A stretch of 44,981 nt of DNA, taken from positions 1 through 44,981 of the IMG/VR virus record IMGVR_UViG_3300021170_000033. One strand, given 5' to 3'. The stretch's first letter is position 1. Each line of letters begins with the position of its first letter. This document shows, one piece after another, positions 13,842 through 20,584 of this stretch. Origin of the DNA: a virus. Under the pieces are notes generated by a model, which saw nothing but the letters and a program-made list of their open reading frames with translations, was not told the DNA's origin and ran no database searches. Position numbers and translations under genes: made by a program.

Positions 13842-14419
13842 AATATCGAACCATCTACGCTGACCCGCCATGGAACGAGAGAGGAGGCGGTCAGATTGCG
13901 CGCGGAGCGCAACGCCATTACCCGCTGATGGCCACAGAAGAGATTCGACATCTAGAAGTGGGCGGTAAGCCTGTTAGTTGGTTGGCGGAAGATAACGCGC
14001 ATTGCTATTTATGGGTGACAAATAATTTCTTAATCGATGGCCTTGCCGTGCTCAAGGGTTGGGGATTCGAGTACAAGACGATGATTACGTGGGCGAAGGA
14101 CCGCATCGGACTGGGCCAGTATTTTCGTGGACAGACGGAGCATTGCCTTTTTGGCGTGCGCGGGAATCTGCCCTACCGCTCGCAAGATGGAAAGCGGTCG
14201 CAAGGCACAACGCTGATTTCTGCGCCTCGCACAGAGCACTCCGTGAAACCGGAAGAGATGCGACAAATGATTGAACTGGTTTCTCAGGGACCGTACTTGG
14301 AATTATTTGCTCGCAAACACGTCCTCGGCTGGGATGTGTGGGGAGACGAAGTGCGCTCAGAGCCTCACGCTGATTATATGAGCAGGGGGATGGACGACTA
14401 TGACAAACAAGATTCCTGA
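13838..14419 (+). CDS. MT-A70 family adenine methyltransferase
   Basis: 193 residues from GTG 13838 (GTGA overlap). The catalytic motif DPPW lies at residues 9-12 (YADPPW), with the order typical of MT-A70/N6-adenine enzymes: WLAEDNAHCYLWVTNNFL, a central GWGFEYKTMITWAK, and SVKPEEMRQMIE near the SAM-binding end. Such phage enzymes methylate DNA adenines, often protecting against host restriction. No cognate restriction enzyme is evident, though a PD-(D/E)XK protein lies at 15298. Confidence 0.88.
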   Translation: MKYRTIYADPPWNERGGGQIARGAQRHYPLMATEEIRHLEVGGKPVSWLAEDNAHCYLWVTNNFLIDGLAVLKGWGFEYKTMITWAKDRIGLGQYFRGQTEHCLFGVRGNLPYRSQDGKRSQGTTLISAPRTEHSVKPEEMRQMIELVSQGPYLELFARKHVLGWDVWGDEVRSEPHADYMSRGMDDYDKQDS

Positions 14420-14672
14420 CCATATTTGTTGCGGATGTATCGACCGTGCCTACGCTGCCGGATACGACTGTGCCCTTCAGCGAATTAGCAACTTACGTGA
14501 CATCGAGAAGACGCAGCAAGAATTATCCGACATGAAGCAACGCCATGACGGTTTGATGGCCATACTGAAATTGCTTGTTCACAACCACAATGCAGACTTT
14601 ATCCCAGTTCAGGATTTGCGAGCTGCTTGGGAAGAGGCCGAGGAAATTGTCAGCACAAATGGAGCGGCATGA
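14400..14672 (+). CDS. Hypothetical Cys-containing helical protein
   Basis: 90 residues from ATG 14400, overlapping the methylase by 20 bases, with GGGGGATGG upstream. An N-terminal CCGC-x9-GYDC cluster is followed by a coiled-coil-like helix (about 28-60). Possible zinc site. No family recognised. Confidence 0.65.
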   Translation: MTNKIPDHICCGCIDRAYAAGYDCALQRISNLRDIEKTQQELSDMKQRHDGLMAILKLLVHNHNADFIPVQDLRAAWEEAEEIVSTNGAA

Positions 14673-14926
14673 CTCTCTCCCTCTACATCTGTATGCGCTG
14701 CGATCAGCCCGTAGCCGAGGAGCACGAAGGGCCGCCAGTGCGAGCGGGGCAGAAAGTGCTGTGTAAGGCGTGTTGCCGAGAGGCGGTAGACGATTTGTTT
14801 GGAGGTGAGGATGAGCGAGCGAGGCTGCATGATTCCAGACTGCGAGGGCAAGTTTTTCGCGAAAGGGCGATGCCAGAAGCACTATCAGGAGGAGCGTTAT
14901 TACCGGCCACGCCCAGCACTCAATAG
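14669..14926 (+). CDS. Zinc-ribbon microprotein with overlapping 3' end
   Basis: 85 residues from ATG 14669 (ATGA overlap). Residues 7-36 carry C-x2-C and C-x2-C pairs (CMRC ... CKAC). The last ~38 residues share DNA with the start of the next gene in another frame (14811-14926) and look less protein-like, so the C-terminus may be non-conserved. Confidence 0.6.
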   Translation: MTLSLYICMRCDQPVAEEHEGPPVRAGQKVLCKACCREAVDDLFGGEDERARLHDSRLRGQVFRERAMPEALSGGALLPATPSTQ

Positions 14927-15017
14927 CAAAGATTTACGCTGGCCGGACCTCTCGCCCAGCCAAGAGGCTAATTTGTGCTCGCTGATTCGCTCTTTGCCGG
15001 GAAGGGGTAAGCCGTGA
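14811..15017 (+). CDS. Small zinc-binding protein (C-x4-C ... C-x2-H type)
   Basis: 68 residues from ATG 14811 with TTGGAGGTGAGG upstream. The motif CMIPDCEGKFFAKGRCQKHY is a common phage zinc knuckle, also seen at the N-terminus of some HNH proteins. The remainder is basic. It starts inside the preceding gene in another frame. Confidence 0.7.
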   Translation: MSERGCMIPDCEGKFFAKGRCQKHYQEERYYRPRPALNSKDLRWPDLSPSQEANLCSLIRSLPGRGKP

Positions 15018-15298
15018 TCGCCACTGTCAGAATCGCCCCCGTCGAGAGATGGTGCGAGCCGATGAAAGCGCAAATGCGCGACTTCCCGCAATACAACTAC
15101 TCCGTCCTTGTAGGTTTGCCGATTCAGATTAGGCCAGCGTCCATGCGGATCGCGGCGGACTATTGCGGTGGCAAAGGGTGGGTAGTTGAGTGGGATTCCG
15201 TGAAGGTGATGGACTCGTTGCAGGGCTATACGGGAAGGCGTGCGCCTAAAAAGGGCAAGGAATATCGAGCCTGCGAGCATTTCTTGGAGATGGACTGA
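15014..15298 (+). CDS. Hypothetical early protein
   Basis: 94 residues from GTG 15014 (GTGA overlap). Beta-rich in the centre with several aromatic residues, and a basic RRAPKKGK loop before the C-terminus. No recognisable family. It precedes and overlaps the nuclease candidate by one base (TGATG). Confidence 0.6.
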   Translation: MIATVRIAPVERWCEPMKAQMRDFPQYNYSVLVGLPIQIRPASMRIAADYCGGKGWVVEWDSVKVMDSLQGYTGRRAPKKGKEYRACEHFLEMD

Positions 15299-15645
15299 TG
15301 CACAGCGAAGCCTACAAGAATCGCCTGAGCACGGCCCAGTTGCTGCTCGGGAAGCATTTAGAGGAACTGGGGTTTCGAGACATTGTGTACGAGCACCGAA
15401 TCACGCCAGAGCGGAAGTGGCGAGCGGACATTTGCGCGGACGGCCCGGAGATGTGGCACGGCCTTTACCTGTTCGAGTGTGACGGCGGGAAGTGGCATGG
15501 AGGCCACAGGAGAGGCGCGGCACTGGAAAAGGACTATGAACGCCAGAACTGGTGCCAAATGCACGGCTACAAGCTCCTACGCTTCACGAATGAGCAGATT
15601 CTTTCAGGGGAAGCATTGACATGGCTGAAAAAGCATTTGAGTTGA
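15298..15645 (+). CDS. PD-(D/E)XK/Vsr-fold endonuclease candidate (DUF559-like)
   Basis: 115 residues. After a helix (LLLGKHLEELGF), the strand YEHRIT and WRADI place Asp44; LYLFECDGGKWH places Glu60 in the second catalytic strand; NWCQMHGYKLLRFTNEQI matches the C-terminal part of Vsr/DUF559 nucleases. It could cut DNA junctions, mismatches or host DNA; the substrate cannot be told from sequence. Its place near the MT-A70 methylase is suggestive only. Confidence 0.65.
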   Translation: MHSEAYKNRLSTAQLLLGKHLEELGFRDIVYEHRITPERKWRADICADGPEMWHGLYLFECDGGKWHGGHRRGAALEKDYERQNWCQMHGYKLLRFTNEQILSGEALTWLKKHLS

Positions 15646-15667
15646 GGCGCGGGGAGGAACTTTCTAT

Positions 15668-15889
15668 ATGACGCAGACGGTGAGCATCGAACTAACGCCT
15701 AAAGAGCTGAATTACATCGAAATGGCGCTTCTTGAGCGCATCCGTGACTTGGAGGATGGGCCGCTTAGAGATGCTGGAAATGTTCCGCATATCCGCTGGT
15801 TCAGCAAGAGAGTGGCGAACAAAATCCGCCGCCAGCGTGGATACCCGGCCTACAAGTGGACGCGGCGCGGCGAACGTAAGAGCGAGTAA
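15668..15889 (+). CDS. Hypothetical basic protein
   Basis: 73 residues with GGGGAGGAAC upstream of the ATG. One helix (LTPKELNYIEMALLERIRDLED) is followed by a strongly basic, aromatic C-terminus that could bind nucleic acid. No family recognised. Confidence 0.6.
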   Translation: MTQTVSIELTPKELNYIEMALLERIRDLEDGPLRDAGNVPHIRWFSKRVANKIRRQRGYPAYKWTRRGERKSE

Positions 15890-15901
15890 GCGGAGGGCGG
15901 C

Positions 15902-16363
15902 ATGACGCAGACTAAGCTACAAGCGGGGCAGGAACATGAGGAGCGAATCCGCTGCATGAACTGCGGTAAGTCAGTTTCTACGCCAGTGCCTAAAGATACG
16001 CTCGTTCGCGCATGGGTAGAGTGTCCTGAGTGCATCGAGAAAAGTGCGCTCACAGGCAGCGCGGGAGCCTCTTCTGAGCCGCCGAGCGATGAACATAGGG
16101 GCATCTACGAGAAGTATCGCGTTGAGCGGCTGAATGACCCAACAGGGAAGCACAAGGGCTGCAACTTCTTCGTGCTCGACCTGGTTCACGATAAGTTTGC
16201 CATTCCAGCACTTAAAGCCTACGCGAAGGCGTGCAAGAAAGAGTTCCCGCAACTGGCGAAGGATATTCAGTGGGCGATTAGCCTTGCGTCTGGGCCCAAG
16301 GGCGAGTTCTTTCCGACTTCGATTAGCGTGGCAGTTGCGCTGAAAATGGAGCATGAGCGATGA
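15902..16363 (+). CDS. Zinc-ribbon protein with a widespread phage C-terminal domain
   Basis: 153 residues. An N-terminal CMNCG ... CPEC ribbon (about 18-45), a Gly/Ser linker, then YRVERLNDPTGKHKGCNFFVLDLVHDKFA ... ALKAYAKACKKEFPQLAKDI, a domain common in siphovirus and prophage small proteins with no assigned function. GGAGGGC upstream of the ATG. The linker DNA GGCAGCGCGGGAGC recurs in the next gene. Confidence 0.7.
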   Translation: MTQTKLQAGQEHEERIRCMNCGKSVSTPVPKDTLVRAWVECPECIEKSALTGSAGASSEPPSDEHRGIYEKYRVERLNDPTGKHKGCNFFVLDLVHDKFAIPALKAYAKACKKEFPQLAKDIQWAISLASGPKGEFFPTSISVAVALKMEHER

Positions 16364-17682
16364 ACGATTTAGAACTGATTTCCGCTAAGGTCCACGAACA
16401 GTGGATGGAGAACAAGCGCAAGGCTGGCGTGACTAGCCGAAAGCTGGAAACGGGCGAGGAATTGATGGTGCCGTATGAGCAGCTTTCCGAGGCAGCGAAA
16501 GAATTGGACCGTGGAAGCGTGCGAGCGGTTCTGCAAGCGCAAGACGCTATTGCCAGCGGAGGCAGCGCGGGAGCAGCGAGCGCAGAGCCGACAGCGAAAC
16601 TAGCAACCTACCTACTGAACACCTCTCCTCCAGATTGGCAATACGACGACGTTATTGCGATGGCCGCTGAAGCCGTCGCAGGCAGCGCAGGCTTGAGAGA
16701 GCGACTGGCCGAACTATTGCAATATGTGGCCACTTCCGCAAGCGGCGTTAAATGGTTTGAGAACGTCCCTACGGATGTGATTAAACGAGCGGAATCCGCC
16801 CTCGCCCACGAAACTGCGCCTGCGGGTCCGTGTCCGAGCAAGCGGCAGATAGTTTTCAACTGGCTGATGGATGAAGACTTGAGTAAGACCGATGGCTACT
16901 GGGGCGGGGCAGATGAAGTAGCTCGCGTCGATACATTGCTGGCTGCGCTGAACCGCACTGCGCCTGCGGGTCCGCCATTAGCGGAACTGTTCAAGAATCG
17001 GTTTAACGCTGAGTACACACCGGAAATCGAGCAAGAACTGATTGCTATTATCGAGAGTAAGCGGGCTGCGCCTGCGGGTCCGGGTGAGCGACCAAGTTAC
17101 TGTACCGCTGATAGTGATTGCGCGCATGAATGTCCGGCCAATGAGCCTCGGGCGCGCATGGACGAATTGAAGGACGCGGTTATCGCGCTATGCGACCCTC
17201 AATTTACCGTCGAGCAGCGCAAGGCATACATCACTAATCGCATGAAGCAATTGCGGGCGGCTGCGCTGGCCCCTGCACCAGCAGCGGAGGACTATCCCGG
17301 TCAGGATTACGTTCACGCTCACAACAAGAACATCCGAAACGCTGACAATGCAGCGGCAGTTAAGCGGGCGTTTCAGCTTATCGCTGACGCGAACACGGTA
17401 ACCATTTTGAGCCTGAGCGAAATGCAATCAGTCGTGCTAAATGAGTTGCGGCTGGCTGCGCGCACCCCAGAAGGCGAGGAAGGAAAGCAAATGAGCAAGC
17501 GCGAAATGCGTTTATGGCTGCGAACCTTCGGGGGTTGCCACGAGCGTTTATGTGGGCTTGGGCAGGGCTGGGGGTTTTGTACCTGCATACTAGCTCAAGC
17601 ACTGCGTAAGTTTGAACTTGAGTTGTGTGTGCGTAAGCGGCGCGCAGTGGGGGCGGGAAAGGAAAGGAAGCCAGCTTTATGA
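16360..17682 (+). CDS. RyR-domain protein with repeated linkers
   Basis: 440 residues, overlapping the previous gene by ATGA. Residues 5-60 match the RyR domain found in ryanodine receptors and many phages (VHEQWMENKRKAGV ... VPYEQLSEAAKELDRGSV). The rest is a chain of helical modules joined by near-identical linkers, T/A-APAGP, around residues 154, 202 and 238, encoded by three copies of TGCGCCTGCGGGTCCG. The C-terminal part has Cys-rich CHERLC and CTC. A scaffold or signalling-ligand role is speculative. Confidence 0.7.
   Translation: MNDLELISAKVHEQWMENKRKAGVTSRKLETGEELMVPYEQLSEAAKELDRGSVRAVLQAQDAIASGGSAGAASAEPTAKLATYLLNTSPPDWQYDDVIAMAAEAVAGSAGLRERLAELLQYVATSASGVKWFENVPTDVIKRAESALAHETAPAGPCPSKRQIVFNWLMDEDLSKTDGYWGGADEVARVDTLLAALNRTAPAGPPLAELFKNRFNAEYTPEIEQELIAIIESKRAAPAGPGERPSYCTADSDCAHECPANEPRARMDELKDAVIALCDPQFTVEQRKAYITNRMKQLRAAALAPAPAAEDYPGQDYVHAHNKNIRNADNAAAVKRAFQLIADANTVTILSLSEMQSVVLNELRLAARTPEGEEGKQMSKREMRLWLRTFGGCHERLCGLGQGWGFCTCILAQALRKFELELCVRKRRAVGAGKERKPAL
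16815..17082. repeat. Three 16-bp linker repeats in the RyR-domain gene
   Basis: TGCGCCTGCGGGTCCG occurs exactly at 16815-16830, 16959-16974 and 17067-17082, in the same frame, encoding the linker APAGP each time. Each copy starts a new module, suggesting module exchange or duplication through the linker DNA. Confidence 0.8.
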
Positions 17683-17777
17683 GCGAGCGCAAGCCGTTGG
17701 TACATGTGAATGAGCCAGGATGCGGCTGTTTGGAAGCTTGGCTTTGCGGTTTATGCCATGCGGGAGCGGGGAAATGA
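17679..17777 (+). CDS. Cys-rich microprotein
   Basis: 32 residues from ATG 17679 (ATGA overlap at both ends). It contains GCGC, then C-x2-C-H (LCGLCHAG), enough for one zinc or metal site. It begins with the ATGAGCGAGCG sequence shared by the starts at 14811 and 19695. The very small size makes the call tentative. Confidence 0.45.
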   Translation: MSERKPLVHVNEPGCGCLEAWLCGLCHAGAGK

Positions 17778-18013
17778 AAGCACCTTTTGAGAAGTTCGTA
17801 GTCTTGAGTCACAGCGTCAATGAATTCACTGTTCGCGTAGCTGCGCCAGAGTCCGTTCGGGCTGTGGTAGGCGATGCGAAAAAGCTGGAGGACGCCAATG
17901 CACAGCCGGAGCTAGGCAGGATAATGATGGAGCGGTACATATTCATTGATGACGCCATCCGCGAAAAGCTGGAGCGAGCAGCGGGGCAGCCAGAAGCGAA
18001 ATCTCAGGTTTGA
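17774..18013 (+). CDS. Hypothetical early protein
   Basis: 79 residues from ATG 17774 (ATGA overlap). The N-terminal half is beta-rich (FEKFVVLSHSVNEFTVRVAAP), the rest helical and charged. No family recognised. An upstream in-frame start at 17720 is a shadow. Confidence 0.6.
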   Translation: MKAPFEKFVVLSHSVNEFTVRVAAPESVRAVVGDAKKLEDANAQPELGRIMMERYIFIDDAIREKLERAAGQPEAKSQV

Positions 18014-18081
18014 TGGAGAACCCTTGATCATGATGTTTGGGTGCCAAGGGGAGCGAGTGAGACTTTTTACGGAGGAAACCA

Positions 18082-18444
18082 ATGGAGACTTGTTTAGTAC
18101 TCATGTTGATGTTCGCGCAGCAAGCACAGGCCCCGATATTTTCTAATGCGACGACGGTATCAACGCTTCAGGTGTGGAGCGGCGGTACGTCGGAACCTAT
18201 CGCCATATGCGACGAAGTGGACAAGGACGGACTACCGTCGAAGTGCCATCTGGCGAACGGCCATACGCTTGACGAGGTAATGCAGGTGATGTGGCAAGAG
18301 TCCGAAAGGCACAGCGAAGCCTACAAAAGCCTCGCGGATAAATATATTGCACGGCTGAAAAAGGACATCGAAATTTCGCAGAAGTTAAGCAAGCTGCAAT
18401 CTGACATCGAAAAACAAATGAAGCCTAGACCAAAAACGAAATGA
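18082..18444 (+). CDS. Exported coiled-coil protein
   Basis: 120 residues with a strong GGAGGAAAC site. Residues 1-17 look like a signal peptide (METCLVLMLMFAQQAQA-Q), followed by a small domain with two Cys and a long charged helix (about 65-115, KDIEISQKLSKLQSDIEKQMK). An exported early protein could act on the envelope, for example in superinfection exclusion, but that is inference. Confidence 0.6.
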   Translation: METCLVLMLMFAQQAQAPIFSNATTVSTLQVWSGGTSEPIAICDEVDKDGLPSKCHLANGHTLDEVMQVMWQESERHSEAYKSLADKYIARLKKDIEISQKLSKLQSDIEKQMKPRPKTK

Positions 18445-18632
18445 CGCGCCATGCCATGATTGACACGCCGAACGGTAGGCCCTGCGATCTGTGCAATCGT
18501 GAACACCAAGAAAAGGGCATGAACATCTGCTTTGTTTGCAGGGTATTGCTTTTGATGGGGTTGGACGTTCCGCTTGGAAAGAGAGGAAAGCGATGGGCGA
18601 GAAGCGATACACAGAACGCTGCCAAGGCATAG
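18441..18632 (+). CDS. Zinc-ribbon microprotein
   Basis: 63 residues from ATG 18441 (ATGA overlap). C-x2-C (CDLC) and C-x2-C (CFVC) pairs about 16 residues apart, like a rubredoxin-type knuckle, with a hydrophobic stretch after it. No family name can be given. Confidence 0.6.
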   Translation: MTRHAMIDTPNGRPCDLCNREHQEKGMNICFVCRVLLLMGLDVPLGKRGKRWARSDTQNAAKA

Positions 18633-18772
18633 TGGCTGCTGGGCGGCAGTGCAAGTGTTACGCCACGCAGAAGGTCAACGACATACCGCTGTGCGACATG
18701 CACGCCGCAAAAGAACTGAGGGCGGTAGCTAAGAATGAATCCGCACCTCTGGTCGAGAAGCGGCGAGACTAG
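18593..18772 (+). CDS. Small zinc-binding protein (C-x9-C ... C-x2-H)
   Basis: 59 residues from ATG 18593 with AGAGGAAAG upstream. The pattern C-x9-CKCY ... PLCDMH is a phage and bacterial metal-site motif, with Cys and His as ligands and a basic tail. It overlaps the previous gene by 40 bases in another frame. Confidence 0.65.
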   Translation: MGEKRYTERCQGIVAAGRQCKCYATQKVNDIPLCDMHAAKELRAVAKNESAPLVEKRRD

Positions 18773-18777
18773 ACGGG

Positions 18778-19062
18778 ATGAGCGATCGACGCAAAGGGGG
18801 AGCGATGTGGCTGATTTATAGGTGGCAAAGAGTTCGTAAGTTTATCGGCGGGCGGTGGGGCCACGTTACTGGGTTCTTTTGGGGTAAGCGTTGGGTGCGT
18901 CTCAGTGCTGATTCGCTCGACTGGCATGAAAACTGGGACATTCCGCAAAACTGCCTTCGGTGGCGCTACTTTATTTACAAGATCGACGATAGCGGAATGC
19001 TTTTACGGCGTGATTTAGGCGACCCAACAGAAACGTGGTACGCGATTGTGAGAGTGGACTGA
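18778..19062 (+). CDS. Trp-rich hypothetical protein
   Basis: 94 residues from ATG 18778; an in-frame ATG at 18805 has a better site (AGGGGGAG) and would give 85 residues. About ten Trp and many aromatic residues, with beta-strand periodicity. Weakly resembles the product at 12129 in composition. Function unknown. Confidence 0.6.
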   Translation: MSDRRKGGAMWLIYRWQRVRKFIGGRWGHVTGFFWGKRWVRLSADSLDWHENWDIPQNCLRWRYFIYKIDDSGMLLRRDLGDPTETWYAIVRVD

Positions 19063-19068
19063 GCACCC

Positions 19069-19233
19069 GTGAACTGTCCTAAGTGTGGCGCCAAGACCTG
19101 GGTAGATGAAACGCGGCCAATCCACGCGCTGATTGAGCGAACCCGCGTATGCGAATCCTGCCGAGAGCGTTTCAAAACTATCGAATACATCCCGCCTGAG
19201 CCTAATACGAAAACGTTGCGCCCGACATCTTGA
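19069..19233 (+). CDS. NrdR-type zinc ribbon, stand-alone
   Basis: 54 residues from GTG 19069. It follows the N-terminal domain of NrdR: MNCPKCGAKT, V-x-ETR, RTRVCESCRERFKTIEY, with all four Cys ligands. NrdR represses ribonucleotide reductase genes, but its ATP-cone domain is absent here. It may bind DNA as a mini-repressor or interfere with host NrdR; both ideas are inference. Ribosome site weak. Confidence 0.65.
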   Translation: MNCPKCGAKTWVDETRPIHALIERTRVCESCRERFKTIEYIPPEPNTKTLRPTS

Positions 19234-19361
19234 CTGCGGCGGCTATCCCTATACACTTCCAGCCAAGCACCTTCCATGCGTACCGACCTGGGCGCTGGCC
19301 AAAGCAATCCGGCTGGCGCCTTACAAAAGGGAAGGGGCTGAAAATCCTAGCGACAGGCTAG
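19230..19361 (+). CDS. Possible 43-residue protein, TTG start
   Basis: The TTG at 19230 overlaps the previous stop (TTGA). The product is basic and aromatic with a LTKGKGLKILATG end. It fills an otherwise empty gap of about 165 bases (19234-19398), but no other support is visible. Confidence 0.35.
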   Translation: MTAAAIPIHFQPSTFHAYRPGRWPKQSGWRLTKGKGLKILATG

Positions 19362-19398
19362 GTCCAACGGCAGAAACTTTGCCTTGGTTTTCGTGTCG

Positions 19399-19698
19399 AT
19401 GAACAAATTCACGGTCCGTTATCCCAACGGCATCAAGCGGCACATCAACAAGCGCGAGCTTGACTTGCTAGGCGCGTCCCTCAGGAAGATTGGCCCCAAG
19501 GAATACTCCGCATCATCCCTCCGCAGCGACCTCAGAGAAGCCGGTGGCCCAAACTTCCTCGATTTAGAGTTGATTTTCGAGCGAAAAGGCAAGCAGCGAG
19601 ATCATGAGCGAGAACAAACACCGCGTGGCATGATCGCCAGGCTTGAGCAAATGGGCTTTGTGGCGCCACCAGAAGGATTTGGCGAGGCAGCAGCATGA
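19399..19698 (+). CDS. Hypothetical basic protein
   Basis: 99 residues from ATG 19399. Begins MNKFTVRYPNGIKRHINKREL and ends in a helix with EQMGF. Basic, probably alpha/beta. No ribosome site stands out and no family is recognised. Overlaps the following gene by ATGA. Confidence 0.55.
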   Translation: MNKFTVRYPNGIKRHINKRELDLLGASLRKIGPKEYSASSLRSDLREAGGPNFLDLELIFERKGKQRDHEREQTPRGMIARLEQMGFVAPPEGFGEAAA

Positions 19699-19802
19699 GC
19701 GAGCGTCGATTGTGGCGAGGCTGGCGTTGGCTGAAATACTTTCTCGGCATTAGCGGCTATGTAGACCGGCGCTATCCTAGCGAGCAGCAGAAAAGCACAT
19801 GA
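19695..19802 (+). CDS. 35-residue basic microprotein
   Basis: Starts with ATGAGCGAGCG like two other genes here, overlaps both neighbours by ATGA, and encodes an Arg/Trp-rich peptide (MSERRLWRGWRWLKYFLG). It could be membrane-active or simply a short linker gene; nothing further can be read. Confidence 0.4.
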   Translation: MSERRLWRGWRWLKYFLGISGYVDRRYPSEQQKST

Positions 19803-19951
19803 AGCGCCTCAAAGCCAAACAGTCGGCCAAGCGAATCCCCACGCAAGCGGAACGCCAACAGTTGCGCATTAAACAGCGCGTTTCCATGCACATCCAGCAA
19901 GGCCCGGTGAGGGAAGCAGAGGCCTTGAGCAAGGCTCGCCAGCAAACCTGA
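19799..19951 (+). CDS. 50-residue basic microprotein
   Basis: ATGA overlap at the start, one-base overlap at the end (TGATG). The peptide is strongly basic at the N-terminus (KRLKAKQSAKR) and helical, Gln-rich, afterwards. Probably nucleic-acid associated; not recognised. Confidence 0.45.
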   Translation: MKRLKAKQSAKRIPTQAERQQLRIKQRVSMHIQQGPVREAEALSKARQQT

Positions 19952-20166
19952 TGGTTCACGAAGGACTGCCTTGGACGCCGGCCGAGTTACGAATTATCGA
20001 GCTTATCTGCCAGGGCTTGAACCCACGCGAGATCGCCCAAATGCACAGAAACTCCGTGTACACGATACGGACGCACGTCACCAATGCTCGAGAGCGCGTT
20101 GGTGCCAAGACCACGGCTCAGCTGGTGGCTGTGTATCTGCGTCGAGAGAATAGGGCGGCAGCGTAA
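19951..20166 (+). CDS. LuxR/GerE-type DNA-binding protein
   Basis: 71 residues consisting of one GerE helix-turn-helix domain: WTPAELRIIELICQGLNPREIAQMHRNSVYTIRTHVTNARERVGAKTTAQLVAVYL. There is no receiver or ligand domain, so it is a stand-alone DNA binder like sigma-4 or GerE-type phage regulators. It lies at the border between early genes and packaging genes and is a candidate activator of late transcription (inference). Confidence 0.85.
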   Translation: MVHEGLPWTPAELRIIELICQGLNPREIAQMHRNSVYTIRTHVTNARERVGAKTTAQLVAVYLRRENRAAA

Positions 20167-20170
20167 AAAT

Positions 20171-20584
20171 ATGCCTGAGAACAGACAGGGAAGCAGACAG
20201 AGGCAACCGAAGACGGAGCACTTGGCCCCGTACCATTTCCCGAAGGGAGTTAGCGGGAATCCTGGTGGCCGGCCAAAGGAATTGTTTCGCACGGTGGCGC
20301 TGCAAAAGCTAGTTAAGTTGGTGAGAAAGGGAAAGTTAGAGGCGGCTGCTATTGAGCACGTTGTAGAGGCTCAAGTGAAGGCCGCGATAAAAGGGAACAC
20401 GAAAGCGTTTGTGGCCCTTCGGGATACGGTAGACGGCCGGCCTCAGCAAACCATTGAGCACACGGGGAATATCATTCACGAGATCACTGAGCTTGAAAAG
20501 AAACACGCCTTGGGAACGCTCGCAAAGATTCAGAAGTTGGCGGTAATCGACGTAACACCGGAGGAAGCTAGTGCCAGAGATTGA
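20171..20584 (+). CDS. DUF5681-like protein, probable small terminase role
   Basis: 137 residues from ATG 20171. The signature FPKGVSGNPGGRPK near the N-terminus is that of DUF5681-type proteins that often precede phage large terminases. A helical region follows (KLVKLVRKGKLEAAAIEHVVEAQVKAAIKGNTKAF) with a Gly/Arg loop. A DNA-recognition function in packaging is inferred from position. Confidence 0.65.
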   Translation: MPENRQGSRQRQPKTEHLAPYHFPKGVSGNPGGRPKELFRTVALQKLVKLVRKGKLEAAAIEHVVEAQVKAAIKGNTKAFVALRDTVDGRPQQTIEHTGNIIHEITELEKKHALGTLAKIQKLAVIDVTPEEASARD

